Below, one piece after another: positions 1 through 9,263 of a DNA stretch of 64,000 nucleotides; position 1 is the first letter of the stretch, and each line of letters starts with the position of its first letter. The notes under the pieces are model-generated. The model searched no databases and was not told where the DNA came from. It saw nothing but the letters and a program-made list of their open reading frames with translations. Position numbers and translations under genes: made by a program. The DNA is taken from positions 310,001-374,000 of the forward strand of contig NZ_CP076668.1 in NCBI RefSeq assembly GCF_018968705.1, in the 5' to 3' direction. Source of the DNA: Pseudomonas lijiangensis (GTDB lineage: Bacteria; Pseudomonadota; Gammaproteobacteria; Pseudomonadales; Pseudomonadaceae).

Positions 1-375
1 GATCCAGTCCTCGGGGCAGTTCTTGCCGTAGATGCGCAGGGTATCCTGATTCTGTGCTTCGGCACGGTAAAGCTCCGCCCCCTTGCGCAGGACGGTGGAA
101 AGACCTTTGACGACGGGGCTGTGCGGGTCATCGACGGTTTCGCATTTTGCGTGGTGCTTGCGGTGGATGGCTGTCCACTCGCGGGTGTTCTGCGCCGTGG
201 TCAGCCACAGCCAGAAACGGAAGAAGTGTTTGAGCCCGGCGTTGAGTTCCAGGGAGCGGTGAGCGGAGTAGCGATGCAGGTAAACCGTAACGCCGACGAT
301 GGTCACGTGGGTCATTACCAGCGTGACTGCTATTAACTGCCAGACGGAAAGGTCGAGCAAACCGTTGTACCACAT
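1..375 (-). CDS. Fatty acid desaturase (delta-9 type), 5' part only
   Basis: The gene runs off the left edge of the window; 125 codons are visible from an ATG at 375. Two of the histidine boxes of membrane di-iron desaturases are present: HRYSAH at residues 34-39 and HRKHH at 71-75. Hydrophobic stretches near residues 10-33 and 49-62 are the first membrane segments. Family members introduce a cis double bond into membrane acyl chains, using di-iron and an electron donor. The third histidine box would lie beyond the edge. It is divergent from the GGDEF/EAL gene at 533, with about 157 bp of shared promoter space. DesA versus acyl-CoA (DesB-type) specificity cannot be decided from this fragment. 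Confidence 0.85.
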   Translation of the reverse strand, partial: MWYNGLLDLSVWQLIAVTLVMTHVTIVGVTVYLHRYSAHRSLELNAGLKHFFRFWLWLTTAQNTREWTAIHRKHHAKCETVDDPHSPVVKGLSTVLRKGAELYRAEAQNQDTLRIYGKNCPEDWI

Positions 376-532
376 AGGCTGTTTGGCCCTCGGTAGAGAC
401 GCGTGTGAAAAACAAAGTAACAAGCGCATTATCACTTAGCTTTCACAGAAAACCAGTCGCTCTTTTAGATAAGAGTCGCAGGATGTTTCTTGCTTTATAA
501 TCCGGTCATTTTGTAAGGCTTTATGCATTCTT

Positions 533-2467
533 ATGAACAATTCTTCTTATGAGGCCCTACGGACCGCGCTTTTGTACGGGTTGTCCTCTGTTTTGTGGTT
601 TGTGGCGTGCGACGAGCTGCTGCCACATTGGATCGAAGAACCGGCTCGATTGGCCTTCTGGCAGCAGGTTGGAGTCTATCTCTGGGTAGTGCTCAGCGCG
701 GTCATGGTGTTTATCGCTCGTGGCCGATTGCTCAGGTTCATGGGCATCGATGCGCAGTTGCGTCGCCAGCAGGAGGAAGATCAGGAGCGCCTGCGGCTGG
801 CTTCGGCGGTCTTCGACAGCACCCGCGAAGGGGTATTGGTAACCGATGAAAAGGGGCTGATCGTTCATGTGAACCGCGCCTTCATGGAAATCACCGGTTA
901 TCAGGCTGAAGAAGTGCTGGGCTTCAACCCGAGCAAGTTCAAGTCCGGTCGCCACGGCCCCGAGTTCTATCGGCAGATGTACCGCTCCATCCTCAGTGCC
1001 GGGCAATGGAGTGGCGAAATCTGGAACCGTCGCAAAAGCGGCGACATTTACCCGCAGTGGCAGAGCATTCGTGGCATCAAGGACCTTGATGGCCAGATCA
1101 GGCATTTCGTGGCGGTGTTTTCGGACATCACGGCCATCAAGCGTTCCGAGCAGGAACTGGCCCAACTGGCTCATTACGACGCCCTGACAGACCTGCCCAA
1201 TCGCCTGCTGTTCACGGATCGCGCCACTCAGGCGCTGGCCCATGCCCGCTCCAGCAAACGCGGGTGTGCCTTGCTGCTCATCGACCTCGACCACTTCAAG
1301 AACATCAATGACAGCCTGGGCCACAGCGTTGGCGATCAGGTGCTCAAGGCAGTGGCCGAGCGCCTGAAGAGCCTGTTCGACAGCGAACTGACCCTGGCGC
1401 GACTGGGCGGCGACGAGTTTGCGCTGCTGGTGAAGAATTGCCAGCAGAGCGTGCAGGCCGCCGCCCTGGCCCAGCAGATCATCGACAGTTTCAAGAAGCC
1501 TTTTCTGCTCGATGATCACGAGCTGTTCATGACCGCCAGTATCGGTATCAGCCTGTTCCCCGGCGACGCGCTGACGGTTGTGCAATTGCTGCGCAATGCA
1601 GACTCTGCCTTGTTCAAGGCCAAGAACGACGGGCGCGAAGGCTATGCGCTTTACACCGAAGAGCTCACCGCGCATGCCCAGCAGCGTGTCGAACTGGCCA
1701 GTGAGTTGCACCGGGCCATCGAGCAGCAGGAATTACGAGTGTTCTACCAGCCCATTCATGATCTGCAGAACAGCCGTATCAAGGGAGTTGAGGCTCTGGT
1801 GCGCTGGGAGCATCCAAGGCGCGGCATGGTTTCGCCGGGAGAATTCATTCCGATTGCCGAGCAGAGCGGGCTGATTGCCGATATCGATGCCTGGGTATTG
1901 AGCACGGCCTGCCGGCAGATGAGCACCTGGCTGGAAGAGGGCGTCAATCTGTCATTTGTTGCGGTGAATATCTCCAGCCGACTGTTCAGCCATGGTGATC
2001 TGGACCTGCAAGTGGCTCAGGTGCTGCGCGATACCGGGCTGGACCCTGGCTTTCTGGAGCTGGAAGTCACTGAAAGCGCGGTGATGGACGACCCCGAGCA
2101 GGCCATCGAACAACTGCATCGGTTGCGCAATCTGGGCCTGAGCCTGGCCATCGATGATTTCGGCACCGGTTATTCATCGTTGTTGCGGCTCAAGCGCATG
2201 CCGGTGCAAAAGCTGAAGATCGATCAGGGTTTTGTCGCCGGCCTGCCGAGCGATGATGACGATATCGCGATTGTGCGCATCATCATTGCCCTGGCCAAAA
2301 GCATGGGCATGCGGGTGCTGGCCGAAGGGATCGAGCAGGCCGAGCAGGCGGGTTTCCTGTTGGAAAATGGCTGTCAGTTGGGGCAAGGCTATTGGTTCGC
2401 CCGTCCGATGCCTGCTGAAAAGATCGACTGGTTGCGAGCGCCGGACTTTCGTCAGCCCGTTATCTGA
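533..2467 (+). CDS. Membrane PAS-GGDEF-EAL cyclic-di-GMP enzyme
   Basis: A 644-residue protein with two N-terminal hydrophobic segments (about residues 8-26 and 44-62), a PAS/PAC domain (about 85-205), a GGDEF domain with an intact GGDEF motif at residues 292-296, and an EAL domain with EAL at 420-422 followed by the downstream motifs LEVTES and DDFGTGYSS. Both catalytic signatures are intact, so it could make and degrade cyclic di-GMP; which activity dominates cannot be told. The PAS domain suggests sensing of a ligand or redox state. The start is the ATG after TAAGG (514-518). A TATAAT hexamer lies at 496-501, without a clear -35. It appears monocistronic. Confidence 0.92.
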   Translation: MNNSSYEALRTALLYGLSSVLWFVACDELLPHWIEEPARLAFWQQVGVYLWVVLSAVMVFIARGRLLRFMGIDAQLRRQQEEDQERLRLASAVFDSTREGVLVTDEKGLIVHVNRAFMEITGYQAEEVLGFNPSKFKSGRHGPEFYRQMYRSILSAGQWSGEIWNRRKSGDIYPQWQSIRGIKDLDGQIRHFVAVFSDITAIKRSEQELAQLAHYDALTDLPNRLLFTDRATQALAHARSSKRGCALLLIDLDHFKNINDSLGHSVGDQVLKAVAERLKSLFDSELTLARLGGDEFALLVKNCQQSVQAAALAQQIIDSFKKPFLLDDHELFMTASIGISLFPGDALTVVQLLRNADSALFKAKNDGREGYALYTEELTAHAQQRVELASELHRAIEQQELRVFYQPIHDLQNSRIKGVEALVRWEHPRRGMVSPGEFIPIAEQSGLIADIDAWVLSTACRQMSTWLEEGVNLSFVAVNISSRLFSHGDLDLQVAQVLRDTGLDPGFLELEVTESAVMDDPEQAIEQLHRLRNLGLSLAIDDFGTGYSSLLRLKRMPVQKLKIDQGFVAGLPSDDDDIAIVRIIIALAKSMGMRVLAEGIEQAEQAGFLLENGCQLGQGYWFARPMPAEKIDWLRAPDFRQPVI

Positions 2468-2559
2468 ATAATTTTTTCCTGTGCAATCCAGGCCCGCCGG
2501 GGCGTGCAACGCGCTCCGGCTGCATGCTGCAACGCCAAATGACTTTTGGTTATATCTGC

Positions 2560-2603
2560 ATTCTTAAATAGTCTTTTTAAGAATAACTCTGCGTATCTAA
2601 TAT
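2560..2603 (+). promoter_or_regulatory. Inverted repeat and -10-like element upstream of oscA-sbp
   Basis: ATTCTTAAA (2560-2568) and TTTAAGAAT (2576-2584) form a perfect 9-bp inverted repeat with a 7-bp spacer. It is followed by a TAATAT hexamer at 2598-2603. No good -35 hexamer is present, as expected for an activator-dependent promoter. Sulfate-uptake genes are classically activated by the LysR-type protein CysB under sulfur starvation, so this is a candidate CysB site. That assignment is inference. Confidence 0.45.
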
Positions 2604-2673
2604 TGCCTCACCGCCACAAGCCATCGCCCCCAGTCGCGACAGGCAGGCCTCTCAAATTTCAAGGAATACGATT

Positions 2674-2856
2674 ATGAGCGCATCTCTACGTAGTGTTGAC
2701 GGTCAGGACGAAGCAGCAATTCTGCGTGAAATTCAGAGTGCGCTGCGTGACCTGCGTTTTGGCGCCGTCGAAATCACTGTGCATAACGCCCAAGTGGTTC
2801 AGATCGAGCGTAAGGAAAAGTTTCGTTTGCAGAACTCTGGCGCCAAGCCGAGCTGA
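2674..2856 (+). CDS. oscA: Sulfur-starvation small protein OscA (DUF2292/YezD family)
   Basis: A 60-residue protein with the compact YezD/DUF2292 fold signature: an acidic N-terminal helix, then a strand with EITVHNAQVVQIERKEK. It stands directly upstream of sbp, the arrangement described for oscA of Pseudomonas corrugata, where the gene responds to sulfur starvation and supports chromate resistance. The start ATG follows AAGGA. Its biochemical role is unknown; co-expression with sulfate uptake is inferred from position and from the inverted repeat upstream. There is 145 bp before sbp, so sbp may also have its own signal. Confidence 0.85.
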   Translation: MSASLRSVDGQDEAAILREIQSALRDLRFGAVEITVHNAQVVQIERKEKFRLQNSGAKPS

Positions 2857-3001
2857 TTGCATACCCGACTGGTTAACCGGAGGGCTTCACTTTGACTCCT
2901 GATACACCCGTGAACAGCAGCGCTCCCTTCCGAATGCGGTTTTGAAGCGCCAAGAAGAACTCAAAAAAGCCAACACTTAGAATTTCCAGGAGCTCCACCT
3001 T

Positions 3002-4009
3002 ATGTCAATTCGCCGTTTCGCTTTGGCTGCTCTGGCCAGCGCTGTTTTTGCAGGTTCCGCTGTTGCAAAGGATTATGAATTGCTCAACGTGTCCTATGAT
3101 CCGACACGCGAGCTGTATCAGGAATACAACGCAGAGTTCGCCAGCTACTGGAAAAAGGCTCACCCGGAAGACACCGTCACCGTCAAGCAGTCCCACGGTG
3201 GTTCGGGCAAGCAAGGCCGTGCGGTCATCGACGGTCTGCGCGCTGACGTCGTGACCCTGGCTCTGGCCGGTGACATCGACGAAATCGCCAAGCTGGGCAA
3301 GACTCTGCCAGAGAACTGGCAGACTCGCCTGCCAGATGCCAGCACGCCTTACACCTCGACCATCGTGTTCCTGGTGCGCAAGGGCAACCCTAAAGGCATC
3401 AAGGATTGGGGCGACCTGATCAAGAAGGATGTCTCGGTTATCACTCCGAACCCTAAAACCAGCGGCGGTGCGCGCTGGAACTTCCTGGCGGCATGGGCCT
3501 ATGGCCTGAAGTCCGGTGGCAGCGAAGCCAAGGCCAAGGAGTACGTACAGACCCTGTTCAAGCATGTGCCGATTCTGGACACCGGTGCTCGCGGTTCGAC
3601 CATTACCTTCGTCAACAACGGTCAGGGTGACGTGTTGCTGGCCTGGGAAAACGAAGCGTTCCTGGCTCTGAAAGAAGATGGCGGCAACGACAAGTTCGAT
3701 ATCGTCGTACCTTCCCTGTCGATCCTGGCCGAGCCGCCTGTTGCGGTCGTCGACAAGAACGCCGAGAAGAAAGGCAACACCGAAATCGCTACCGAATACC
3801 TGAAGCACCTGTACAGCAAGGCTGGTCAGGAAATCGCAGCCAAGAACTTCTACCGCCCGCGTGATCCGGAAGTTGCCGCCAAGTACGAGAAGCAATTCCC
3901 GAAACTGGAGCTGGTAACTATCGACAAAGACTTTGGCGGCTGGAAAACTGCGCAGCCGAAATTTTTCAATGACGGCGGTGTGTTCGACCAGATCTACCAA
4001 GCGCAGTAA
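3002..4009 (+). CDS. sbp: Periplasmic sulfate-binding protein
   Basis: A 335-residue protein with a Sec signal peptide (residues 1-22, cleavage after AGSAVA), followed by the sulfate/thiosulfate-binding fold: [14 protein letters not shown] near the mature N-terminus, QSHGGSGKQ, and the C-terminal FGGW. It captures sulfate (or thiosulfate) in the periplasm for the CysTWA membrane complex encoded next. The start follows AGGAG. The family and the gene order oscA-sbp-cysT-cysW-cysA agree fully. Confidence 0.95.
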   Translation: MSIRRFALAALASAVFAGSAVAKDYELLNVSYDPTRELYQEYNAEFASYWKKAHPEDTVTVKQSHGGSGKQGRAVIDGLRADVVTLALAGDIDEIAKLGKTLPENWQTRLPDASTPYTSTIVFLVRKGNPKGIKDWGDLIKKDVSVITPNPKTSGGARWNFLAAWAYGLKSGGSEAKAKEYVQTLFKHVPILDTGARGSTITFVNNGQGDVLLAWENEAFLALKEDGGNDKFDIVVPSLSILAEPPVAVVDKNAEKKGNTEIATEYLKHLYSKAGQEIAAKNFYRPRDPEVAAKYEKQFPKLELVTIDKDFGGWKTAQPKFFNDGGVFDQIYQAQ

Positions 4010-4114
4010 TCTGTGCAGCCAGGCGGCATTGCTCGATAAAGCAGTGTCGCCCAGGACACGTTCATTAGCCCGGACTCGTTTCCGGGCTTTGTGCAAGCGC
4101 AACCAAGGACTTTT

Positions 4115-4936
4115 ATGTCGCGTCGTATCTCCCCCGTCATACCCGGCTTCGGGCTGACGCTGGGCTACACCTTGGTGTACCTCAGTCTCATTGTGCTCAT
4201 ACCGCTGGCGGCCATGTTCGTTCATGCCGCGCAGCTCACCTGGGATCAGTTCTGGACCATCATCACCGCTCCGCGTGTGATCGCTGCCTTGAAACTGAGT
4301 TTCGGTACCGCGTTCTACGCAGCCCTGATCAACGGCGTCATCGGTACGCTGCTGGCCTGGGTGCTGGTGCGCTATACCTTCCCCGGCCGCAAGATCATCG
4401 ATGCGATGATCGATCTGCCGTTCGCCCTGCCCACCGCCGTTGCCGGTATCGCGCTGACCGCGCTTTATGCACCCAATGGTCTGGTCGGGCAGTTCGCCAC
4501 GGATCTGGGTTTCAAGATCGCCTACACCCCGCTGGGTATCACCCTGGCGCTGACGTTCGTGACCATGCCGTTTGTGGTGCGTACCGTGCAGCCCGTACTG
4601 GCTGATATTCCCCGTGAAGTCGAAGAAGCGGCTGCCTGCCTGGGCGCTCGCCCGTTGCAGGTGTTTCGCTACATTCTGGTGCCTGCCTTGTTGCCTGCGT
4701 GGTTGACCGGGTTTGCCCTGGCCTTCGCCCGTGGTGTCGGTGAGTACGGCTCGGTGATCTTCATCGCCGGTAACATGCCGATGAAAACCGAAATCCTGCC
4801 GCTGTTGATCATGGTCAAGCTGGACCAGTACGACTACACCGGTGCGACGGCTATCGGCGTGATGATGCTGGTGGTTTCCTTCATTCTGTTGCTGCTGATC
4901 AACTTGTTGCAGCGACGCATCGAAACCCCATCCTGA
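4115..4936 (+). CDS. cysT: Sulfate ABC transporter permease CysT
   Basis: A 273-residue integral membrane protein with about six hydrophobic segments and the ABC-permease EAA loop ([18 protein letters not shown]). The ATG at 4115 is chosen over a GTG at 4091 because AAGGAC lies 4-9 bases upstream and the N-terminus then matches the family ([13 protein letters not shown]). It pairs with CysW to form the channel for sulfate. Ten bases separate it from cysW. Confidence 0.94.
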   Translation: MSRRISPVIPGFGLTLGYTLVYLSLIVLIPLAAMFVHAAQLTWDQFWTIITAPRVIAALKLSFGTAFYAALINGVIGTLLAWVLVRYTFPGRKIIDAMIDLPFALPTAVAGIALTALYAPNGLVGQFATDLGFKIAYTPLGITLALTFVTMPFVVRTVQPVLADIPREVEEAAACLGARPLQVFRYILVPALLPAWLTGFALAFARGVGEYGSVIFIAGNMPMKTEILPLLIMVKLDQYDYTGATAIGVMMLVVSFILLLLINLLQRRIETPS

Positions 4937-4946
4937 GGAGGCGCGC

Positions 4947-5819
4947 ATGTCTTATTCATCTGTTTCTGCCGCCGCCGATGCCAACGCTGCACGCCGTGGC
5001 AATTCAACAGCGCGCCGGGTCCTGATCGGCCTTGGCTGGCTGATTTTTGCCCTGTTTCTGGGCCTGCCGCTGTTCATCGTGGTTTCCCAAGGGCTTAAAA
5101 ACGGCCTGGGTGCGTTCTTCTCCGCGATTCTTGAGCCCGATGCGCTGTCGGCCCTCAAGCTGACGGTGATTGCTGTGCTGATCTCGGTTCCGCTGAACCT
5201 GGTCTTCGGCGTCAGCGCCGCCTGGTGCGTGAGCAAGTACTCGTTCCGGGGCAAGAGCATTCTGGTGACCCTGATCGACCTGCCGTTCTCGGTATCGCCG
5301 GTCATCGCCGGTCTGGTCTATGTGCTGATGTTCGGTGCCCAGGGCCTGTTCGGGCCATGGTTGCAGGACCATGACATCCAGATCGTCTTTGCCCTGCCGG
5401 GCATTGTGCTGGCGACCATTTTCGTGACCGTGCCTTTCGTGGCGCGTGAACTGATCCCGCTGATGCAGGAGCAGGGCACCCAGGAAGAAGAGGCCGCACG
5501 CCTTCTGGGCGCCAATGGCTGGCAGATGTTCTGGCACGTCACGGTACCCAATATCAAATGGGGTCTGATCTACGGCGTGGTGCTCTGTACCGCACGGGCC
5601 ATGGGTGAGTTTGGTGCGGTGTCGGTGGTGTCCGGCCACATCCGCGGCGTTACCAACACCCTGCCGCTGCACGTCGAAATCCTCTACAACGAGTACAACC
5701 ACGTGGCAGCCTTTGCCGTGGCGAGCTTGTTGCTGATCCTGGCGCTGTTCATCCTGCTGCTCAAGCAGTGGAGCGAATCCCGCATTAACCGTCTGCGCCA
5801 AAGCGCGGCGGAGGAATAA
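4947..5819 (+). CDS. cysW: Sulfate ABC transporter permease CysW
   Basis: A 290-residue integral membrane protein, the second permease of the sulfate transporter. It has a cytoplasmic N-terminal tail of about 30 residues, six predicted membrane spans and an EAA loop ([19 protein letters not shown]). A strong AGGAGG precedes the start. It is followed after three bases by cysA, so the two are almost certainly translated together. Confidence 0.94.
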   Translation: MSYSSVSAAADANAARRGNSTARRVLIGLGWLIFALFLGLPLFIVVSQGLKNGLGAFFSAILEPDALSALKLTVIAVLISVPLNLVFGVSAAWCVSKYSFRGKSILVTLIDLPFSVSPVIAGLVYVLMFGAQGLFGPWLQDHDIQIVFALPGIVLATIFVTVPFVARELIPLMQEQGTQEEEAARLLGANGWQMFWHVTVPNIKWGLIYGVVLCTARAMGEFGAVSVVSGHIRGVTNTLPLHVEILYNEYNHVAAFAVASLLLILALFILLLKQWSESRINRLRQSAAEE

Positions 5820-5822
5820 ATC

Positions 5823-6812
5823 ATGTCGATCGAAGTCCGTAACGTCAGCAAGAACTTCAACGCCTTCAAGGCCCTGAACGCTATCAATCTGGATATCCAG
5901 AGTGGCGAGCTGGTTGCCTTGCTCGGCCCGTCAGGCTGCGGCAAGACCACCTTGCTGCGCATTATTGCCGGTCTGGAAACCCCGGATGCAGGCAGCATTG
6001 TGTTCCACGGTGAAGATGTCTCCGGTCACGATGTTCGCGACCGTAATGTCGGGTTTGTATTCCAGCACTACGCGCTGTTCCGGCACATGACCGTGTTCGA
6101 CAACGTTGCCTTTGGCTTGCGCATGAAGCCCAAGAGCCAGCGCCCGAACGAAACCCAGATCGCCGCCAAGGTTCACGAGCTGTTGAACATGGTGCAACTG
6201 GACTGGCTGGCCGACCGTTACCCCGAGCAGCTTTCCGGTGGTCAGCGCCAGCGTATCGCCCTGGCGCGTGCCCTGGCGGTCGAGCCCAAGGTGCTGCTGC
6301 TGGACGAACCCTTCGGTGCGCTGGATGCCAAGGTGCGTAAAGAACTGCGCCGCTGGCTGGCGCGCCTGCACGAAGACATCAACCTGACGTCGGTCTTTGT
6401 GACCCACGACCAGGAAGAAGCCATGGAAGTGGCAGACCGCATCGTGGTGATGAACAAGGGCGTGATCGAACAGATCGGCTCGCCGGGCGAAGTGTACGAG
6501 TCGCCGTCCAACGACTTCGTCTACCACTTCCTGGGCGACTCGAACCGCCTGAGCCTGGGCGACAACGGCCATGTGCTGTTCCGTCCCCACGAAGTATCGC
6601 TGTCGCGTCAGGAGCTGGAAGACCACCACGCTGCTGAAGTTCGTGATATCCGTCCGCTGGGCGCCACCACACGCGTGACCCTCAAGGCTGAAGGCCAGAG
6701 CGAACTGATCGAAGTTGAAGTGGTGAAGGATCACGACAGCCTGGTTGGCCTGGCACGGGGCGAGACGTTGTTCTTCAAACCGAAGGTCTGGCAGAAGGTT
6801 TCGGGCGTTTAG
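5823..6812 (+). CDS. cysA: Sulfate ABC transporter ATPase CysA
   Basis: A 329-residue ATPase with Walker [10 protein letters not shown] (residues 35-43), signature LSGGQRQR, Walker B VLLLDEP and the H-loop [13 protein letters not shown]. The C-terminal about 90 residues form the TOBE-like regulatory domain usual for CysA. The start is preceded by GGAGG. It energises sulfate import through CysT/CysW. It is the last gene of the operon; the palindrome at 6824-6849 follows 11 bases after the stop. Confidence 0.95.
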   Translation: MSIEVRNVSKNFNAFKALNAINLDIQSGELVALLGPSGCGKTTLLRIIAGLETPDAGSIVFHGEDVSGHDVRDRNVGFVFQHYALFRHMTVFDNVAFGLRMKPKSQRPNETQIAAKVHELLNMVQLDWLADRYPEQLSGGQRQRIALARALAVEPKVLLLDEPFGALDAKVRKELRRWLARLHEDINLTSVFVTHDQEEAMEVADRIVVMNKGVIEQIGSPGEVYESPSNDFVYHFLGDSNRLSLGDNGHVLFRPHEVSLSRQELEDHHAAEVRDIRPLGATTRVTLKAEGQSELIEVEVVKDHDSLVGLARGETLFFKPKVWQKVSGV

Positions 6813-6823
6813 CACATGCTTGT

Positions 6824-6849
6824 GCGAATTCATTCGCGAATGAATTCGC
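6824..6849. repeat. Perfect 26-bp extragenic palindrome after cysA
   Basis: The arms GCGAATTCATTCG and CGAATGAATTCGC form an uninterrupted palindrome just downstream of cysA. The same arm occurs at 17275-17361 and 56408-56429, so this belongs to a dispersed Pseudomonas REP-type family. It may also act as a 3' mRNA stabiliser or weak terminator. Confidence 0.7.
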
Positions 6850-6860
6850 TACGGCGTAAT

Positions 6861-7000
6861 ACCGATCAGTTAAGGCATACCTGTCACTTGTGGGAGGGGC
6901 CTTGGCCGCGACGACTTGCTTACAGGCAACACATTTGAAGCGTCTGAAAGTAAAGTCGCCAGCAAGCTGCCTCCCACAAAGTGACCTTGGCTGATCAATA
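6861..7000. repeat. REPIN/MITE-like element, copy 1
   Basis: Two convergent REP arms, a diverged GTGGGAGG arm at 6890 and TCGCCAGCAAGCTGCCTCCC at the right ending at 6977, are bracketed by CCGATCAGTTAAGGC on the left and GGCTGATCA on the right. The layout matches copies at 42083-42230 and 46174-46320. It is non-coding, between cysA and the convergent gene at 7016. Confidence 0.7.
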
Positions 7001-7015
7001 TTATTCCTGGAGTTT

Positions 7016-7540
7016 TCAGACTGCGGCTTTTGGTGCGTTGCGCCGAACCGGCCCCGAACGCTCTTCGATGGCATGCTGCAACGGCTTGCGCATCCCCGCC
7101 AGAAACGCCAGTTCCGCCACCACGAACAATGGCCCGATGATCAGGCCCGTGACGTCGTCGATGAATGCCGGTTTGCGGCCTTCGTAGTAATGGCCGATGA
7201 ACTGGATGATCCAGCCGATCACAAACAACCCGACTCCCGCACTCAGCCAGACCATGGTGGTCTGTTGCGCCAGATTCGCACCTGCCCAGATGCAAAGCCC
7301 GAGCATCACGGCCATCACCAGCCCCAGCGCCCGATCCAGCTTGAGATAGAACACGGTCGAGGCCAGCGCCACTAACGCAGCAGGCGATAACCAGACCCCG
7401 CCCACGTCCCAGCCCGGACGCGACAGCAATACCGCCACAGCCAGCACGATCAGGGGTATTCCCACGAAGTGGGTCACGATATTGCGTGAGTCGCGGTGAT
7501 ACGCCGCGTATTGGCTGAGATGATCGACAAGGTTTTTCAT
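7016..7540 (-). CDS. Mpo1-like (DUF962) membrane protein
   Basis: A 174-residue protein with the DUF962/YGL010w N-terminal signature: YxxYHxDxxNxxTHFVGIP with histidines at about residues 15 and 24. Four or five hydrophobic segments follow. The yeast homologue Mpo1 is an Fe(II)-dependent dioxygenase acting on 2-hydroxy fatty acids; the bacterial members are mostly uncharacterised. The start is preceded by AGGAAT. It is divergent from the Crp-like regulator at 7625, with about 85 bp between the starts. Confidence 0.8.
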   Translation of the reverse strand: MKNLVDHLSQYAAYHRDSRNIVTHFVGIPLIVLAVAVLLSRPGWDVGGVWLSPAALVALASTVFYLKLDRALGLVMAVMLGLCIWAGANLAQQTTMVWLSAGVGLFVIGWIIQFIGHYYEGRKPAFIDDVTGLIIGPLFVVAELAFLAGMRKPLQHAIEERSGPVRRNAPKAAV

Positions 7541-7624
7541 TATTATTCCTGCCTGAGACGATTATCGGGTTGGGCTACCGTATCGCTTTTGCAATACGAG
7601 CGTTTGGAAAAAAAGGGAGCAAAC

Positions 7625-8335
7625 ATGACAAATGGAGCGGGATGGCGGTCACGATTACTGTCCGATTACTGGTTTACCTATTTACCTGCCGACTTGCAGG
7701 ATAGCTTGCTTGACGCCGCTCGGCAGCGGCGCAAGACACCCGGCAAACTGCTGTTTGAAAAAGGCGACCCTCCGTGCGGGCTTTATGTCCTGCTCGAAGG
7801 CTCTGTGCGCATGGGTGGCATTGACGAACAGCGCCTGGCGCCACGGCTCAAGGAAGTCCGGCCGCCTTACTGGTTTGGCGAAGTTTCATTGTTCGACGGC
7901 ATGCCCCGCATGCTGGATGCCTACTCGGTGGATCAGACGATCTTCCTGCAGATCCCCCATGAAACACTCGTCCAGTGGCTCGAAAAGAACCCGCAGCACT
8001 GGCGTTACTTCGAGGCATTGCTCAGCCACAAGCTGGGCCTGGCCTTGCCCGGCACCGAGAAAATGAAGCAACTGCCCGCCCGTGCCCGCGTGGCCTGGCG
8101 CCTGTTGCTGCTGTGCGAAGGCTATGGTCATTTGAGCCACGCACGACGCCTTGTCACGCTGGACGACATCCTTGCCACGGACACCTTGTCGCTGTCCCGA
8201 CCTGACGTACTCGAAGCCCTCGACGATTTGCATCAACGCAAGATCGTGCGTCTTGGCGATGAGCAGGTGGAAGTCTTCGATGTGGTCGCGTTGCGCAAGG
8301 TTGCCAATTTTTCGCGGACCAGGGTGTTGGGCTGA
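7625..8335 (+). CDS. Crp/Fnr-family transcriptional regulator
   Basis: A 236-residue protein. Residues about 20-135 form a cyclic-nucleotide-binding beta-barrel (GKLLFEKGDPPCGLYVLLEG, then FGEVSLFDGMPR). Residues about 150-225 are a winged helix with the late recognition region LSRPDVLEALDDLHQRKIV. The ATG at 7625 is chosen because GGGAG sits 7-11 bases upstream; a longer open frame from 7496 would run through the promoter space of the divergent gene. No Fnr-type cysteine cluster is visible, so an iron-sulfur oxygen sensor is unlikely. Targets are unknown; the divergent Mpo1-like gene is a possible one. Confidence 0.85.
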   Translation: MTNGAGWRSRLLSDYWFTYLPADLQDSLLDAARQRRKTPGKLLFEKGDPPCGLYVLLEGSVRMGGIDEQRLAPRLKEVRPPYWFGEVSLFDGMPRMLDAYSVDQTIFLQIPHETLVQWLEKNPQHWRYFEALLSHKLGLALPGTEKMKQLPARARVAWRLLLLCEGYGHLSHARRLVTLDDILATDTLSLSRPDVLEALDDLHQRKIVRLGDEQVEVFDVVALRKVANFSRTRVLG

Positions 8336-8336
8336 T

Positions 8337-9020
8337 TCATGTCGAAAACGGTTTTGCCTGGATTGCAGCAAGAGCCTGTTGCTCACTCATCATCCAGGCA
8401 GCCGATACCATGCATCGTGCTTCCACCAAGTCATGTACCTTTGAAAATTCGTTGGCCAGGTTTCGTCTGAATATCGGCTCATGGTGCGCAATCCGGTTGC
8501 GTAGCAGGCGGATTGCTTCCAGATCCGTTGCCAGTCTCAATCTTTGAGTAGATACCGTTTTTGTCTGGTCCAGGTTGGGGAACAGGGAAAAGAGGTGCGT
8601 GTTCCAGATCCGTTGGTCGTGGCGGCTCGTCAACATTTTTTCCCAGAACACGAATTTAAGCTCGACAACAATTCGATCTGTGGTGCGACAACGGGTACGT
8701 GTGTCGATCAGATCCTGACGTTGCTGGTAGCCGTATCCTTTGGAGACAGGGAGACTGTTTTCAAAATTTTTATCCCAAGGCCAGTGATTTCCATAGACCA
8801 ACTTCAGTGCATCCGATACGGCATTGCGTACAGTTACCTCGCAAATGTGGAGTGGGGTCAGTAAGGCGCTAGAAACGTGCGCGTTCCAGGCGTAGAGTTT
8901 TACCGCATCCTCGCAGGAAAGCCCGGCTGCCGCTGCTGCGGTTTCGTAGGTTGCAAATCTTGCGGGTGACAAAGCGAGGCGGATAGCTGGCGCGACAGGT
9001 TGAGCAAGCATTGACGACAA
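8337..9020 (-). CDS. Abi-like protein with HEPN ribonuclease motif
   Basis: A 227-residue protein of the Abi_2/AbiF type. The key feature is RLLRNRIAHHEP: R174 and H179 make the Rx4H motif of HEPN RNases, and an upstream helix carries the typical LTPLHICEVTVRNAV. Such proteins act in abortive infection or as toxins that cleave RNA. No paired antitoxin gene is adjacent. The first in-frame start is a TTG at 9020 with AAGGA nine bases upstream; an ATG at 9011 is the alternative. Its 3' end meets the Crp-like gene tail to tail one base apart. Several neighbours appear to be core genes, so this may be a small inserted defence gene. Confidence 0.75.
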   Translation of the reverse strand: MSSMLAQPVAPAIRLALSPARFATYETAAAAAGLSCEDAVKLYAWNAHVSSALLTPLHICEVTVRNAVSDALKLVYGNHWPWDKNFENSLPVSKGYGYQQRQDLIDTRTRCRTTDRIVVELKFVFWEKMLTSRHDQRIWNTHLFSLFPNLDQTKTVSTQRLRLATDLEAIRLLRNRIAHHEPIFRRNLANEFSKVHDLVEARCMVSAAWMMSEQQALAAIQAKPFST

Positions 9021-9039
9021 CGGTGAATATCCTTATATT
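9011..9039 (+). promoter_or_regulatory. Strong sigma-70 promoter for a small RNA
   Basis: TTGACG (9011-9016) and TATATT (9034-9039) are separated by exactly 17 bases on the plus strand. The -35 overlaps the start region of the Abi-like gene on the other strand. No coding sequence follows; a hairpin with a T-run lies about 90 bases downstream. Confidence 0.55.
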
Positions 9040-9045
9040 CCGTTC

Positions 9046-9132
9046 ACTAGCCGAGGGAAACGAGGGCGAAAGCCTCCACCCGCGGACATATGAAAGTAGT
9101 TCACGAAAAACCCACCTCACGGTGGGTTTTTT
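9046..9132 (+). ncRNA. Candidate small RNA, about 85-90 nt
   Basis: The RNA would start about 7 bases after the TATATT -10 and end at a rho-independent terminator. Internal structure includes GAGG/CCTC around GCGAAAG, then an unpaired stretch with GCGGACATATGAAAG, then the terminator stem AACCCACC/GGTGGGTT with a following T-run. There is no plausible ORF. Neither the sequence nor a target is recognised. Promoter, length and terminator are all typical of an Hfq-class trans-acting sRNA. The evidence is sequence logic only. Confidence 0.5.
9106..9132. terminator. Rho-independent terminator, bidirectional
   Basis: AAAACCCACC, loop TCAC, GGTGGGTTTTTT. It has T-runs on both strands, so it can end the plus-strand RNA from 9046 and also transcripts of the AraC-type gene coming from 9264 on the minus strand. 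Confidence 0.8.
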
Positions 9133-9263
9133 CGTTTTCGGCGCTGAATTTACCAGCAAATTTCCAACCTCTCCATGCCTGGTCGCTGTGATGTGCTGTG
9201 AGGTTTTCATGGTTTTGTCATTTGGCTGATCAGCGCGGAGGCAGGTGATCTGGAGTCCGGCAG

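Noticed and set aside
128..415. Minus-strand 95-codon frame at the left edge
   Set aside because: It overlaps the desaturase reading frame on the same strand in another register; the desaturase frame has the histidine boxes.
557..1711. Minus-strand frame opposite the GGDEF/EAL gene
   Set aside because: Shadow of a clear PAS-GGDEF-EAL gene.
3005..4948. Minus-strand open frame of 647 codons across sbp and cysT
   Set aside because: Two well-recognised genes occupy the plus strand; the antisense translation is rich in H, Q, R and G and has no domain.
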